Of a DNA stretch of 64,000 nucleotides, positions 24,677 to 33,043 are shown one piece after another. The stretch spans positions 62,001-126,000 of the forward strand of contig NZ_JPOF01000002.1 in the NCBI RefSeq assembly GCF_000733755.1, given 5' to 3'. This stretch comes from Lachnoclostridium phytofermentans (GTDB lineage: Bacteria; Bacillota; Clostridia; Lachnospirales; Lachnospiraceae). The notes beneath the pieces were generated by a model, which worked only from the letters and a program-made list of their open reading frames with translations, did no database searches and was not told the origin of the DNA. The translations under genes were made by a program, and so were the position numbers. Within the stretch, counting starts at the first letter, position 1, and the number at the start of each line of letters is the position of its first letter.

Positions 24677-26464
24677 CTAAGAAGCTGCGAACTGACTTTC
24701 ATACAACTCTTTATAGAACCCTTTCTTTGCTAAAAGTTCCTCATGATTTCCTTGCTCAATGATATTTCCATTTTTCATCACAAGAATTACATCTGCATTC
24801 TGTATCGTTGATAATCGATGGGCAACGATAAAAGTGGTTCTCCCCTGCATTAATTTTTGGAAAGCACTTTGTATCTTAAGCTCTGTTCTTGTATCAATTG
24901 AGGAGGTAGCCTCATCAAGGATAAGAATAGGTGGTAAGCTAAGCATAACTCTAGCGATACAGAGAAGTTGCTTTTGCCCACCAGAAAGCATGCCACCATC
25001 TTCTCCTATCACAGTATCGTATCCTTTCGGTAATCTCTTGATAAAAGAATGAGCATGTGCTTCCTTTGCAGCGCTGATTACTTCCTCCCTGGTTGCATCA
25101 ACTTTTCCCAGCTTGATATTGTCAAGGATGGTACCAGCTTTTAACCATGTATCCTGTAAGACCATTCCATAGCTTGACCTCAAACTATTTCTGGTTATAT
25201 TTCGAATATCCTCTCCCTCTACTAAGATTTCGCCTTGGTCAGCTTCATAAAAGCGCATTAATAAATTGATGATGGTGGTTTTGCCACATCCAGTCGGTCC
25301 AACGATAGCAATCTTTTGTCCTGGATGAATTCTTAAATTTAGGTTTTCAATCAACTTTTTCGTCTTATCGTAGGAAAAAGCGACCTCATTACATACTACA
25401 TTACCTTGCACATCTTTTAGTACTACCGCATCTTTACGATCAGGAAGCTCTACTGGTTCTTCTAACAATTCAAAGATTCGAGCAGCACATGCGATTGCAT
25501 TTTGAAGCTCTGTTATGACACCCGAAATTTCATTAAATGGTTTTGTATATTGATTGGAGTAACTTAAGAAACTAGATAATGCTCCGACTGTCATAGTTCC
25601 ATTCATCGCTGCAAATGCTCCAGTAAATCCTACTCCTGCATAAACCAATCCATTAACAAACCTTGTTGCCGGATTTGTGATTGAGGAATAAAAGATTGCA
25701 CGTAAAGAATACTTCTCTAACCGTTCATTTACTTCATCAAAACGCTTTATAACCTCAACTTCTTGATTATAGGCTTTCACAACTTTCTCATTTTCTAACA
25801 TCTCATCAATCAGAGCAGTTTGCTCTCCCCGAGTCTTTGACTGCGCTTGAAACATGGTATAGGTTTTCTTAGCGATAAAATTTGCCACGAAGAGTGAAAT
25901 TGGGGTAAGTAAAACAACTACTGCCGTAATACCGATATTTAAACGAAGCATAAATACTAAAGTTCCCATGATTGTCATAATTCCTGTAAATAATTGCGTG
26001 AAGCCCATAAGCAGTCCATCTGCAAATTGCTCGACATCTGCAATCATACGGCTAACAATCTCACCGGATGAATGAGAGTCCAAGTACTTAAGTGGTAAGG
26101 TTTCAATTTTCTCAAAAGCATCTTTTCGGATATCCCTGACTACTTCATAGGTCACTTTGTTATTTAAAATACTCATGAACCACTGTGCTATTGCAGTCAT
26201 TCCTACAATCAATACAATTCTAAATAAAATATAACGTATTACAGGAAAATTCACACTACCATATACTATTTCATCAATTGCTTTTCCAACTTCTATTGGT
26301 ACATAGAGTGTAAGGACGACCGTTATCAATGCGAGCATCAAGGAAATAAGAAAATAAATCCAATAACGCTTTAAGTATCGCAAAACCTTTCCGACCACTT
26401 GCTTTTGAGTGGTTTTCTTGTTTTCCATAGGGTTGAATGCTTTTTTATTATTCTTTTCTTTCAT
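24677..26464 (-). CDS. Heterodimeric ABC exporter, catalytic half
   Basis: A 595-aa fused permease-ATPase (type IV/B-family exporter). Six membrane helices occupy about residues 35-330. The nucleotide-binding domain has Walker A VGPTGCGKTTIINLL, signature LSGGQKQ and Walker B LILDEATSSID with the catalytic glutamate intact. Its start ATG overlaps the stop of the partner gene by one base (TAATG), so the two are translationally coupled. Family members of this BmrCD/LmrCD/TM287-288 type export drugs, peptides or lipids. Confidence 0.93.
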   Translation of the reverse strand: MKEKNNKKAFNPMENKKTTQKQVVGKVLRYLKRYWIYFLISLMLALITVVLTLYVPIEVGKAIDEIVYGSVNFPVIRYILFRIVLIVGMTAIAQWFMSILNNKVTYEVVRDIRKDAFEKIETLPLKYLDSHSSGEIVSRMIADVEQFADGLLMGFTQLFTGIMTIMGTLVFMLRLNIGITAVVVLLTPISLFVANFIAKKTYTMFQAQSKTRGEQTALIDEMLENEKVVKAYNQEVEVIKRFDEVNERLEKYSLRAIFYSSITNPATRFVNGLVYAGVGFTGAFAAMNGTMTVGALSSFLSYSNQYTKPFNEISGVITELQNAIACAARIFELLEEPVELPDRKDAVVLKDVQGNVVCNEVAFSYDKTKKLIENLNLRIHPGQKIAIVGPTGCGKTTIINLLMRFYEADQGEILVEGEDIRNITRNSLRSSYGMVLQDTWLKAGTILDNIKLGKVDATREEVISAAKEAHAHSFIKRLPKGYDTVIGEDGGMLSGGQKQLLCIARVMLSLPPILILDEATSSIDTRTELKIQSAFQKLMQGRTTFIVAHRLSTIQNADVILVMKNGNIIEQGNHEELLAKKGFYKELYESQFAAS

Positions 26465-28188
26465 TATGCTTGCACCTCCTTAGGAAATTGCGAATAATAG
26501 ATTTCTTGGTAAACTTCACAGGATTCTATAAGTTCATTATGGGTTCCCTTCCCTACTAGTCTTCCATCTTCAAGTACCAAAATTAAGTCTGCATGTAAAA
26601 TCGAAGCTGCTCTCTGCGAAACGATAAATACGGTTGGTTGATAAGATAGATTTTTAATCGCTGATCTTAATTTTGCATCAGTTGCATAATCAAGAGCAGA
26701 AGCACTATCATCAAGAATAAGAATCTCAGGTTTTTTTACCAATGCTCTTGCTATCGATAGTCGCTGTTTTTGACCACCGGATAAATTTCTACCTCCTTGT
26801 TCTATCGAGGCATTGAATCCACCTTTGGCATTAACTACATCGGTAGCTTGCGCTATTGTTATTGCATCCTCCAACTCTTCTTGCCTAGCTTCCTTTTTTC
26901 CAAAAATCAAGTTAGACTCTATCGTTCCTTCAAACATTACTGCTTTTTGCATGACAATCCCGATTTTATCTCGAAGTTCTTTTACTGAATAGTGTTTTAC
27001 GTTCTTACCACCAATGAGGACTTCTCCATTCGTAGCATCATAAAATCTTGGAAGTAAATTCACTAAGGAAGATTTACCAGAACCAGTCCCTCCTATGATT
27101 CCAATTGTTTGCCCTTTTTTTGCAGAAAAGTTTATATCAGATAAGGACTCATCACCCGCTCCCTGATATTCTAAACTTACGTTACGAAATTCTATGATAT
27201 CTTCCTTCTCTAAACTTAATTTTTCACAATTTTTAAATTCCATGCTATTTTTAATATCGAACACATCCGCAACACGCTTTGCACAAGCCGCTGATTTATT
27301 AACTGTTACAATCAGATTCGCTAACTTAATTAGTTCCACTAAAATCTGTGACATATAACTGTATAAAGCAACCACCTGACCTTGGGTTAGTACCCCATGG
27401 TCTACCTGTATCGCCCCTACCCAAATCAAGTACGCAATCGCAATATTAATAATAACATAAGTAACTGGATTCATTAGTGCAGAGATAAATCCTGCTTTCT
27501 TTTGTTTTTTTGTTAATTCACTATTTCTTTGATGAAATTCTTTTCGTTCCTTGTCTTCCCCACAAAATGCACGAATCACTCTCACACCTAATAGATTTTC
27601 CCTAGTAATCTGTAGCACAGAGTCTAAGTTTTTCTGTACACGCTTTAACATTGGGATACTGATCGCCATAATACCAAAAACCACGATAGACAACAAAACG
27701 ATAGCGATTAAAAAGATCCCTGCTGATTTTGTATCAATCGTAAATGCCATAATCATAGCACCAAAAACTACAAATGGAGAGCGTAAGAATAGACGTAACA
27801 CCATATTTACTCCCGTCTGTGTCTGATTCACGTCACTCGTCATTCTTGTAATCATTGTTGAGGTACCAAGGGTATCAATTTCAGTAAAAGATAAATCTAG
27901 TAAATGTGCAAATAAAGCATGTCTTAACTTTGTTGCAAAGCCTACAGCTGCCTTGGCAGAATAAAACTGTGCTGTTATCGAACATACTAGTCCGACAATC
28001 CCTAAAGCAACAAGAATAAGACACATATTCACTATGTATGATTTGTCTCCTTGTTCAATCCCAGTATCAATAATTGCTGCCATCACTAATGGCACAATCA
28101 ACTCAAAAGAAGCCTCTAACATCTTGAATAATGGTGCTAATACACATTCTTTTTTGTAGTCCCTTAAGTAAATGTATAATCGCTTCAC
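26464..28188 (-). CDS. Heterodimeric ABC exporter, degenerate-site half
   Basis: A 574-aa permease-ATPase partner. Its ATPase domain has Walker A GGTGSGKSSLVNLL and signature LSGGQKQR, but Walker B reads ILILDDSASALD: the catalytic Glu that follows the Walker B Asp is Asp. This matches the non-canonical half of heterodimeric exporters, which hydrolyses ATP poorly. GTG start with GGGAGG upstream. First gene of the two-gene operon, divergent from the LysR regulator whose candidate operator overlaps its promoter. Confidence 0.93.
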   Translation of the reverse strand: MKRLYIYLRDYKKECVLAPLFKMLEASFELIVPLVMAAIIDTGIEQGDKSYIVNMCLILVALGIVGLVCSITAQFYSAKAAVGFATKLRHALFAHLLDLSFTEIDTLGTSTMITRMTSDVNQTQTGVNMVLRLFLRSPFVVFGAMIMAFTIDTKSAGIFLIAIVLLSIVVFGIMAISIPMLKRVQKNLDSVLQITRENLLGVRVIRAFCGEDKERKEFHQRNSELTKKQKKAGFISALMNPVTYVIINIAIAYLIWVGAIQVDHGVLTQGQVVALYSYMSQILVELIKLANLIVTVNKSAACAKRVADVFDIKNSMEFKNCEKLSLEKEDIIEFRNVSLEYQGAGDESLSDINFSAKKGQTIGIIGGTGSGKSSLVNLLPRFYDATNGEVLIGGKNVKHYSVKELRDKIGIVMQKAVMFEGTIESNLIFGKKEARQEELEDAITIAQATDVVNAKGGFNASIEQGGRNLSGGQKQRLSIARALVKKPEILILDDSASALDYATDAKLRSAIKNLSYQPTVFIVSQRAASILHADLILVLEDGRLVGKGTHNELIESCEVYQEIYYSQFPKEVQA

Positions 28189-28272
28189 GATTTTCCTCCC
28201 TTAAAAAGTGCTTGTAAAACATCTAGTAATATCATACCATAGATGAAGATATTCGTATAATATTTATATCCT

Positions 28273-28306
28273 ATAGTTTCTATACTATTTTAATATAGAT
28301 AATCAA
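28273..28306 (-). promoter_or_regulatory. ABC exporter promoter overlapped by inverted repeat
   Basis: Minus-strand TTGATT (28301-28306), a 16-bp spacer and TATAGA (28279-28284). An inverted repeat ATAGT-N6-ACTAT (28273-28288) covers the -10, the size and position expected for a LysR-type or other dimer-binding site in a divergent promoter region. Confidence 0.45.
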
Positions 28307-28423
28307 GTAATTTTTTTACTTACTACTATAAATAAAACTCAAATCGAACTATTTAGACAGATGTGTTCATTTTTGTATTTAACCGATAATTCAATCCAAT
28401 ATGATATGAGAAAGGAGTACCCT

Positions 28424-29332
28424 ATGGATTTAAAGCAACTTCAATATTTTGTGTCTGTTGTGCAGGAAGGTAATATCTCGAAAGCAGCAACAAAACTAAA
28501 TCTTACACAGCCACCATTAAGCACACAATTAAAATGCTTAGAAAATGAACTGTCAGTTACCCTGTTTGAAAGAGGTTCTAGAAAAATTGAACTTACAGAG
28601 GAAGGTAAGATACTTTATGCAAGAGCAATTTCTATTCTTGAATTAACGGAACTATCAAAAAAAGAGTTACTAGACTATACAGCTGGTACTCTCGGTACTC
28701 TTCATATTGGAGTGGTTTCTTCAGTTGTCGATAGCTTTTTATACAATCTCATGCCAGACTTTCATAAACAGTATAAAGAAATCCGTTACGATCTCTTTGA
28801 GGGAAATACTTATGAGCAAATTCAAAAGTTAAGAAATAATTTGATTGAACTAGCTATAGTCCGTACACCATTTGAAGCAGAAGATTTATCTTCTCTGGTA
28901 CTAAAAAAAGAGTCCATGATGGCGTTCGGACATAAGAACTTTTTTATGCAACAAGATATGAAATCTCTTTTAGAACAACCTCTTATTCTGTATCGCCGTT
29001 GGGAAAAAATTATATATGACTTGTGTTATTCCTATAGTATAACACCAAATATCTTTTGTATGAATGATGATGCTAGAACAACGATTAGTCTTGCAGCTGC
29101 AGGATATGGTATCGGTATTATCCCAGAATCCGCTGGAATGATTATTTCACAACGCTCTTCAAGGAAAGAACACTTAATTCAAGATCATCTATTCACATGC
29201 TTAGAATTAAAAGAATCTCGATTAGAGTCTGATATCTGCTTATTATACAAACCAAATAGCTATATCTCAAAAGCAGGGGAATTATTTATTCAATACTTAA
29301 AAGGAAGAACTTTTCACAGTATTGGTAAGTGA
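28424..29332 (+). CDS. LysR-family transcriptional regulator
   Basis: A 302-aa regulator. Its N-terminal winged HTH reads MDLKQLQYFVSVVQEGNISKAATKLNLTQPPLSTQLKCLE-like, followed by the typical linker helix, and its C-terminal substrate-binding domain contains LHIGVVSSVV and SLAAAGYGIGIIPES. The start is the ATG at 28424 with AAAGGAG upstream; the frame is open back to 28361. Divergent from the ABC exporter genes, which it probably controls. The inducer is unknown. Confidence 0.93.
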   Translation: MDLKQLQYFVSVVQEGNISKAATKLNLTQPPLSTQLKCLENELSVTLFERGSRKIELTEEGKILYARAISILELTELSKKELLDYTAGTLGTLHIGVVSSVVDSFLYNLMPDFHKQYKEIRYDLFEGNTYEQIQKLRNNLIELAIVRTPFEAEDLSSLVLKKESMMAFGHKNFFMQQDMKSLLEQPLILYRRWEKIIYDLCYSYSITPNIFCMNDDARTTISLAAAGYGIGIIPESAGMIISQRSSRKEHLIQDHLFTCLELKESRLESDICLLYKPNSYISKAGELFIQYLKGRTFHSIGK

Positions 29333-29371
29333 AATAGTACCCACTTGCATATAATACAATGAGGTGATTTT

Positions 29372-29458
29372 ATGTTAGTGATAACGTTTCAAGAATACTA
29401 CAAACGCACCCGCGGGTGGAATATCATATTCAAGAACACTTCGAACAAGAATAATTAG
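29372..29458 (+). CDS. Possible 28-aa small protein
   Basis: An ATG at 29372 with GAGGTGATTTT upstream opens a 28-codon frame, MLVITFQEYYKRTRGW and onward, ending in TAG at 29458. It lies between the lysR stop and the bidirectional terminator, so it could be the second gene of that transcript. It contains the 12-bp palindrome CACCCGCGGGTG, GC rich against this background. No family recognised; it could equally be a gene remnant. Confidence 0.3.
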   Translation: MLVITFQEYYKRTRGWNIIFKNTSNKNN

Positions 29459-29511
29459 AAAAAGTACATCTCATCGTGACTATTCGTTACCACACGATGA
29501 GATGTACTTTT
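29455..29511. terminator. Terminator of the decarboxylase operon, probably bidirectional
   Basis: Perfect 19-bp arms AAAAGTACATCTCATCGTG (29460-29478) and CACGATGAGATGTACTTTT (29493-29511). The minus strand continues with T residues, ending the pycB-side transcript 20 bp past its stop; the plus strand can end lysR. Confidence 0.9.
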
Positions 29512-29530
29512 ACCGTTACTTAACCTATGT

Positions 29531-30943
29531 TTATACTGGATAAGCCATATTCTCTGTATCAGCTACCGTAACATCTACCTTTGTCTGCTGGGCTTGACGA
29601 TACTTAAAAAATTCTGTAGCAACCTGTGGGAATAAAGCATAGGATAGGACATCCTCATCCTGCTGCTTCCATTCTGCCATTTCTTTCTCAATCTTATCTA
29701 ATTCTGGCTCGAGAAGATCCGCTGGACGACATGTGATTGGTTTCTTGTCTCCTATCGCTTTTTTCTGAACCTCTGGATTAAATGGTTTTACAGTCTGACC
29801 ATATTCACCACTTAAGATAGCCTTACTTTCTTTGGTAATCATCTTATATCTCTCACCAGCAAGTACATTAAGAACTGCCTGAGTACCAACTATTTGAGAA
29901 CTTGGAGTAACTAGTGGTGGTTCACCGAAATCCTTACGAACACGCGGAATTTCTTGTAACACCTCATAGTACTTATCTTCTGCTTTTTGTTCCTTTAATT
30001 GGGAAACTAAGTTACTAAGCATACCACCAGGCACTTGATATAATAAGGTCTTAATGTTAACACCCATAACCTTAGGATTTAATAAGCCACTCTTTAGTGC
30101 TTCCTCTTGCATCGGGCGGAAGTAATCCGCAATTTCAGCTAATAAATCTTGATCAAATCCTGTGTCATATGGAGTGCCCTTAAAAGTTTCTACCATTACC
30201 TCTGTTGCTGGTTGGCTTGTACCCATGGCAAATGGAGACATTGCAGTATCAATAATATCGCACCCTGCCTCTACTGCCTTTAAATAAGTCATTCCTGCAA
30301 CACCTGAAGTATAATGTGTATGTAAATCAATTGGAATCTTAACTACATTCTTAATTGCAGTAATAAGATTGGTAGCTTCATATGGCACTAAAAGTCCTGC
30401 CATATCTTTGATGCAGATGGAATCGGCACCCATTTCTTCTATTTGTTTCGCTATATTTACATAATACTCTGTAGTATAGGCATCTCCAAGCGTATAAGAG
30501 ATTGCGATTTGAGCATGAGCCTTTTCTTTATTTGCAGCTTTTACTGCACATTGCAAATTTCTAAGGTCATTTAGCGCATCAAAAATACGAATAATATCAA
30601 TACCATTTGCTACGGATTTCTGAACGAAATACTCAACCACATCGTCCGCATAATGACGATATCCAAGAATATTCTGTCCACGGAATAACATCTGTAACTT
30701 TGTGTTCTTAAATCCATCTCTTAATTTTCTAAGTCTTTCCCATGGATCTTCCTTTAAGAATCGTAACGATGCATCAAATGTAGCACCGCCCCAGCACTCA
30801 ACTGCATGATACCCTACTTTATCCATCTTTTCGATAATAGGTAGCATCTGCTCCGTTGTCATTCTGGTTGCAATTAATGACTGATGCGCATCACGTAATA
30901 TCGTTTCGGTAATCTTAACCGGTTTTTTTATTTGCTCTGCCAT
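29531..30943 (-). CDS. oadA: Oxaloacetate decarboxylase / pyruvate carboxyltransferase subunit (PycB/OadA type)
   Basis: The TIM-barrel carboxyltransferase that moves CO2 between pyruvate/oxaloacetate and biotin. The motif ITETILRDAHQSLIATRM is near the N-terminus, the active-site KDMAGLL is present, and the metal-binding LHTHYTSG (HxH) follows. At 470 residues it ends after the conserved carboxylase domain and has no biotinyl domain of its own; the carrier is the separate protein at 32237-32674. Start ATG at 30943 (MAEQIKKP) with GGAGG; the frame is open to 30973. Last gene of the operon. Confidence 0.92.
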   Translation of the reverse strand: MAEQIKKPVKITETILRDAHQSLIATRMTTEQMLPIIEKMDKVGYHAVECWGGATFDASLRFLKEDPWERLRKLRDGFKNTKLQMLFRGQNILGYRHYADDVVEYFVQKSVANGIDIIRIFDALNDLRNLQCAVKAANKEKAHAQIAISYTLGDAYTTEYYVNIAKQIEEMGADSICIKDMAGLLVPYEATNLITAIKNVVKIPIDLHTHYTSGVAGMTYLKAVEAGCDIIDTAMSPFAMGTSQPATEVMVETFKGTPYDTGFDQDLLAEIADYFRPMQEEALKSGLLNPKVMGVNIKTLLYQVPGGMLSNLVSQLKEQKAEDKYYEVLQEIPRVRKDFGEPPLVTPSSQIVGTQAVLNVLAGERYKMITKESKAILSGEYGQTVKPFNPEVQKKAIGDKKPITCRPADLLEPELDKIEKEMAEWKQQDEDVLSYALFPQVATEFFKYRQAQQTKVDVTVADTENMAYPV

Positions 30944-31039
30944 TACTCTACCTCCATATATTAAATCTCTCAAGTTGTCTACTTATAAGTTCTATGCAAA
31001 AAGTGATTTAATATAAACCACTTAAGCTTATTCTATAAT

Positions 31040-32200
31040 CTAAACTCCAAAGATAGCCATAAATACACCTGCTGCAACCGCAGTACCAATAACACCTGCA
31101 ACATTAGGTCCCATCGCATGCATCAATAAGAAGTTCGTTGGATCAGCTTCCGCGCCTACCTTTTGAGACACACGTGCTGCCATAGGAACAGCAGACACTC
31201 CAGCAGAACCAATCAATGGATTCACCTTTCCATGAGTAACCTTACACAAAATCTTACCAAAGATTACACCCCCGGCAGTACCAAGTGCAAACGCTACTAA
31301 ACCAAGTGCTACAATCTTTATGGTATCCCACTGCAAGAATGCCTCAGCGCTAGTGGTGGCACCAACCGATATCCCAAGTAAAATTACAACAATATACATT
31401 AAGGCATTTGCAGCAGTTTCTTGTAACTGCTTCACCACACCACATTCTCTAAACAGGTTACCAAGCATTAACATTCCAACCAGTGGTGCTGTAGAAGGAA
31501 GTATCATTACCACGACAATAGTAACAACAATTGGGAACAAAATTTTCTCAAGTTTTGATACTGGTCGTAATTGCTCCATCTTAATCGCACGTTCTTCTTT
31601 TGTTGTTAAAAGTTTCATAATTGGTGGTTGAATGATTGGTACTAAAGACATATAAGAATATGCCGCAACTGCTATCGGACCCATATACTGTACCTGCCCA
31701 AGTTTACCAGCAAGGAAGATTGATGTAGGTCCATCTGCACCACCGATAATTGAAATCGCTGCTGCAGCCATATCGCTAAATCCCATAGCAATCGCTAAAA
31801 GATAGGCACCAAAAATTCCAATTTGTGCTGCTGCACCTAGTAAAAAACTCTTTGGGTTTGCAATCAATGGACCGAAGTCAGTCATTGCACCAACTCCTAG
31901 GAAAATTAGCGAAGGAAAGATACTCCACTCATCTAATAAAAAGAAATAATATAATAAACCACCCGCAGATTCAATTCCTGTCACAGGATCTTTCATCGGT
32001 TCAGCCATGATACCAGGAAACATATTCACCAATAACATACCGAAAGCAATCGGAATTAATAGAAGTGGCTCATATCCTTTTTTGATAGCTAAAAAAAGAA
32101 AGAGACAGGCAACCATAATCATCAAATAGTTTCCCGGACCCAGAGACTTAAAAGCGGTTTGATCTGCTAAATTCTGAAGCGTTTCCAACACGTAATCCAT
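31040..32200 (-). CDS. oadB: Na+-translocating decarboxylase beta subunit
   Basis: A 386-aa polytopic membrane protein that decarboxylates carboxybiotin and pumps Na+ outward. The conserved signature AAAISIIGGADGPTSIFLAGKL carries the Asp essential for Na+ binding in the family (OadB/MmdB/GcdB). About nine to eleven hydrophobic segments are predicted. The ATG has an AGGAGG site. Located between the biotin carrier and the PycB-like carboxyltransferase, consistent with a membrane complex. Confidence 0.95.
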   Translation of the reverse strand: MDYVLETLQNLADQTAFKSLGPGNYLMIMVACLFLFLAIKKGYEPLLLIPIAFGMLLVNMFPGIMAEPMKDPVTGIESAGGLLYYFFLLDEWSIFPSLIFLGVGAMTDFGPLIANPKSFLLGAAAQIGIFGAYLLAIAMGFSDMAAAAISIIGGADGPTSIFLAGKLGQVQYMGPIAVAAYSYMSLVPIIQPPIMKLLTTKEERAIKMEQLRPVSKLEKILFPIVVTIVVVMILPSTAPLVGMLMLGNLFRECGVVKQLQETAANALMYIVVILLGISVGATTSAEAFLQWDTIKIVALGLVAFALGTAGGVIFGKILCKVTHGKVNPLIGSAGVSAVPMAARVSQKVGAEADPTNFLLMHAMGPNVAGVIGTAVAAGVFMAIFGV

Positions 32201-32236
32201 TTCTTTATCCTCCTGTAAGATTTATTAATATTAAAA

Positions 32237-32674
32237 CTAGTTTAAAGATGCTATTACCTCTCCAGCTTCAACATTAGATCCTACAGAAGTATCAATACTT
32301 GCAATTGTTCCATCATTCGGTGCTACAATTTCATTTTCCATCTTCATTGCTTCTAGAATTAAGATCACTTGACCTCTCTTTACTACATCACCAACATTTG
32401 CTTTCACCCCAAGAATCTTACCTGGCATAGGTGCATTTATTTTTATACTTCCCGAAGTTCCTGTAGGTGTGGCTGGCTTTGCAGCAGGTGCTGGTGCTGG
32501 TGTAGCTGCTGGTGTTGGTGCCGATACTGGGGCTGGTGCCACTACTGGTATTGGTGCCACAGCCTTAGGTGCTACTGGCGTTGGTGCAGCCTGCGTGGTT
32601 GTTACACCCGCAGCATTCTCTTCTACACTTACTTCATAAACGTTACCATTTACAGTGATTGTATAGTTCTTCAT
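32237..32674 (-). CDS. mmdC: Biotin carboxyl carrier protein (MmdC/GcdC type)
   Basis: A 145-aa carrier. A short N-terminal segment MKNYTITVNGNVYEVSVEE is followed by a flexible linker of about 50 residues made almost only of Ala and Pro, then a biotinyl domain with the biotinylation site EAMKMEN (Lys carries biotin). The start is the ATG at 32674 with AAGGAGG. It serves the carboxyltransferases and beta subunit of the same operon. The Ala/Pro linker creates an artefactual Cys/Trp-rich frame on the opposite strand. Confidence 0.94.
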   Translation of the reverse strand: MKNYTITVNGNVYEVSVEENAAGVTTTQAAPTPVAPKAVAPIPVVAPAPVSAPTPAATPAPAPAAKPATPTGTSGSIKINAPMPGKILGVKANVGDVVKRGQVILILEAMKMENEIVAPNDGTIASIDTSVGSNVEAGEVIASLN

Positions 32675-32693
32675 TATGTAATCCTCCTTAACG

Positions 32694-33029
32694 TTAGGCA
32701 TTCTGCCATCTAGATTTATTCACTTTTCTAATCGATCTAACATAAAGTCCATTTGTAGGAACAGGATTTCCTTTGGAAGCCTCATAAGCATGGATAGCAG
32801 CAGTAATAACCGCAACCAATTCAAGATCATCGGTTAGATCTACATTTTCTACAGCTGTAGGCTGCAAGGATACCGTCTCATTTTGCAGTGCATTTGTTTT
32901 ATTTTTTTGTTTTGAGGCCATTTCCGCCTTGTTGATGTACTTAAACAGCCCAATAATACCACTGATTAATAAAAGTACAATGAACACAATGGAAATACCC
33001 ATTACTGTATTTAATAAAGCTGTTCCCAT
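32694..33029 (-). CDS. oadG: Na+-translocating decarboxylase gamma/delta subunit (OadG type)
   Basis: A 111-aa protein with one N-terminal membrane helix (about residues 7-28), then a charged linker and a C-terminal segment with ELVAVITAAIHAYEASKGNP, typical of OadG/MmdD subunits that help assemble the complex. Family membership rests on this layout and operon position. The ATG has a GAGGTGA site. Sits 14 bp after the MmdA-like gene. Confidence 0.85.
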   Translation of the reverse strand: MGTALLNTVMGISIVFIVLLLISGIIGLFKYINKAEMASKQKNKTNALQNETVSLQPTAVENVDLTDDLELVAVITAAIHAYEASKGNPVPTNGLYVRSIRKVNKSRWQNA

Positions 33030-33043
33030 AGTTTCACCTCACT

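Noticed and set aside
32369-32713. Plus-strand frame rich in Cys and Trp
   Set aside because: Antisense artefact of the Ala/Pro linker of the biotin carrier protein.
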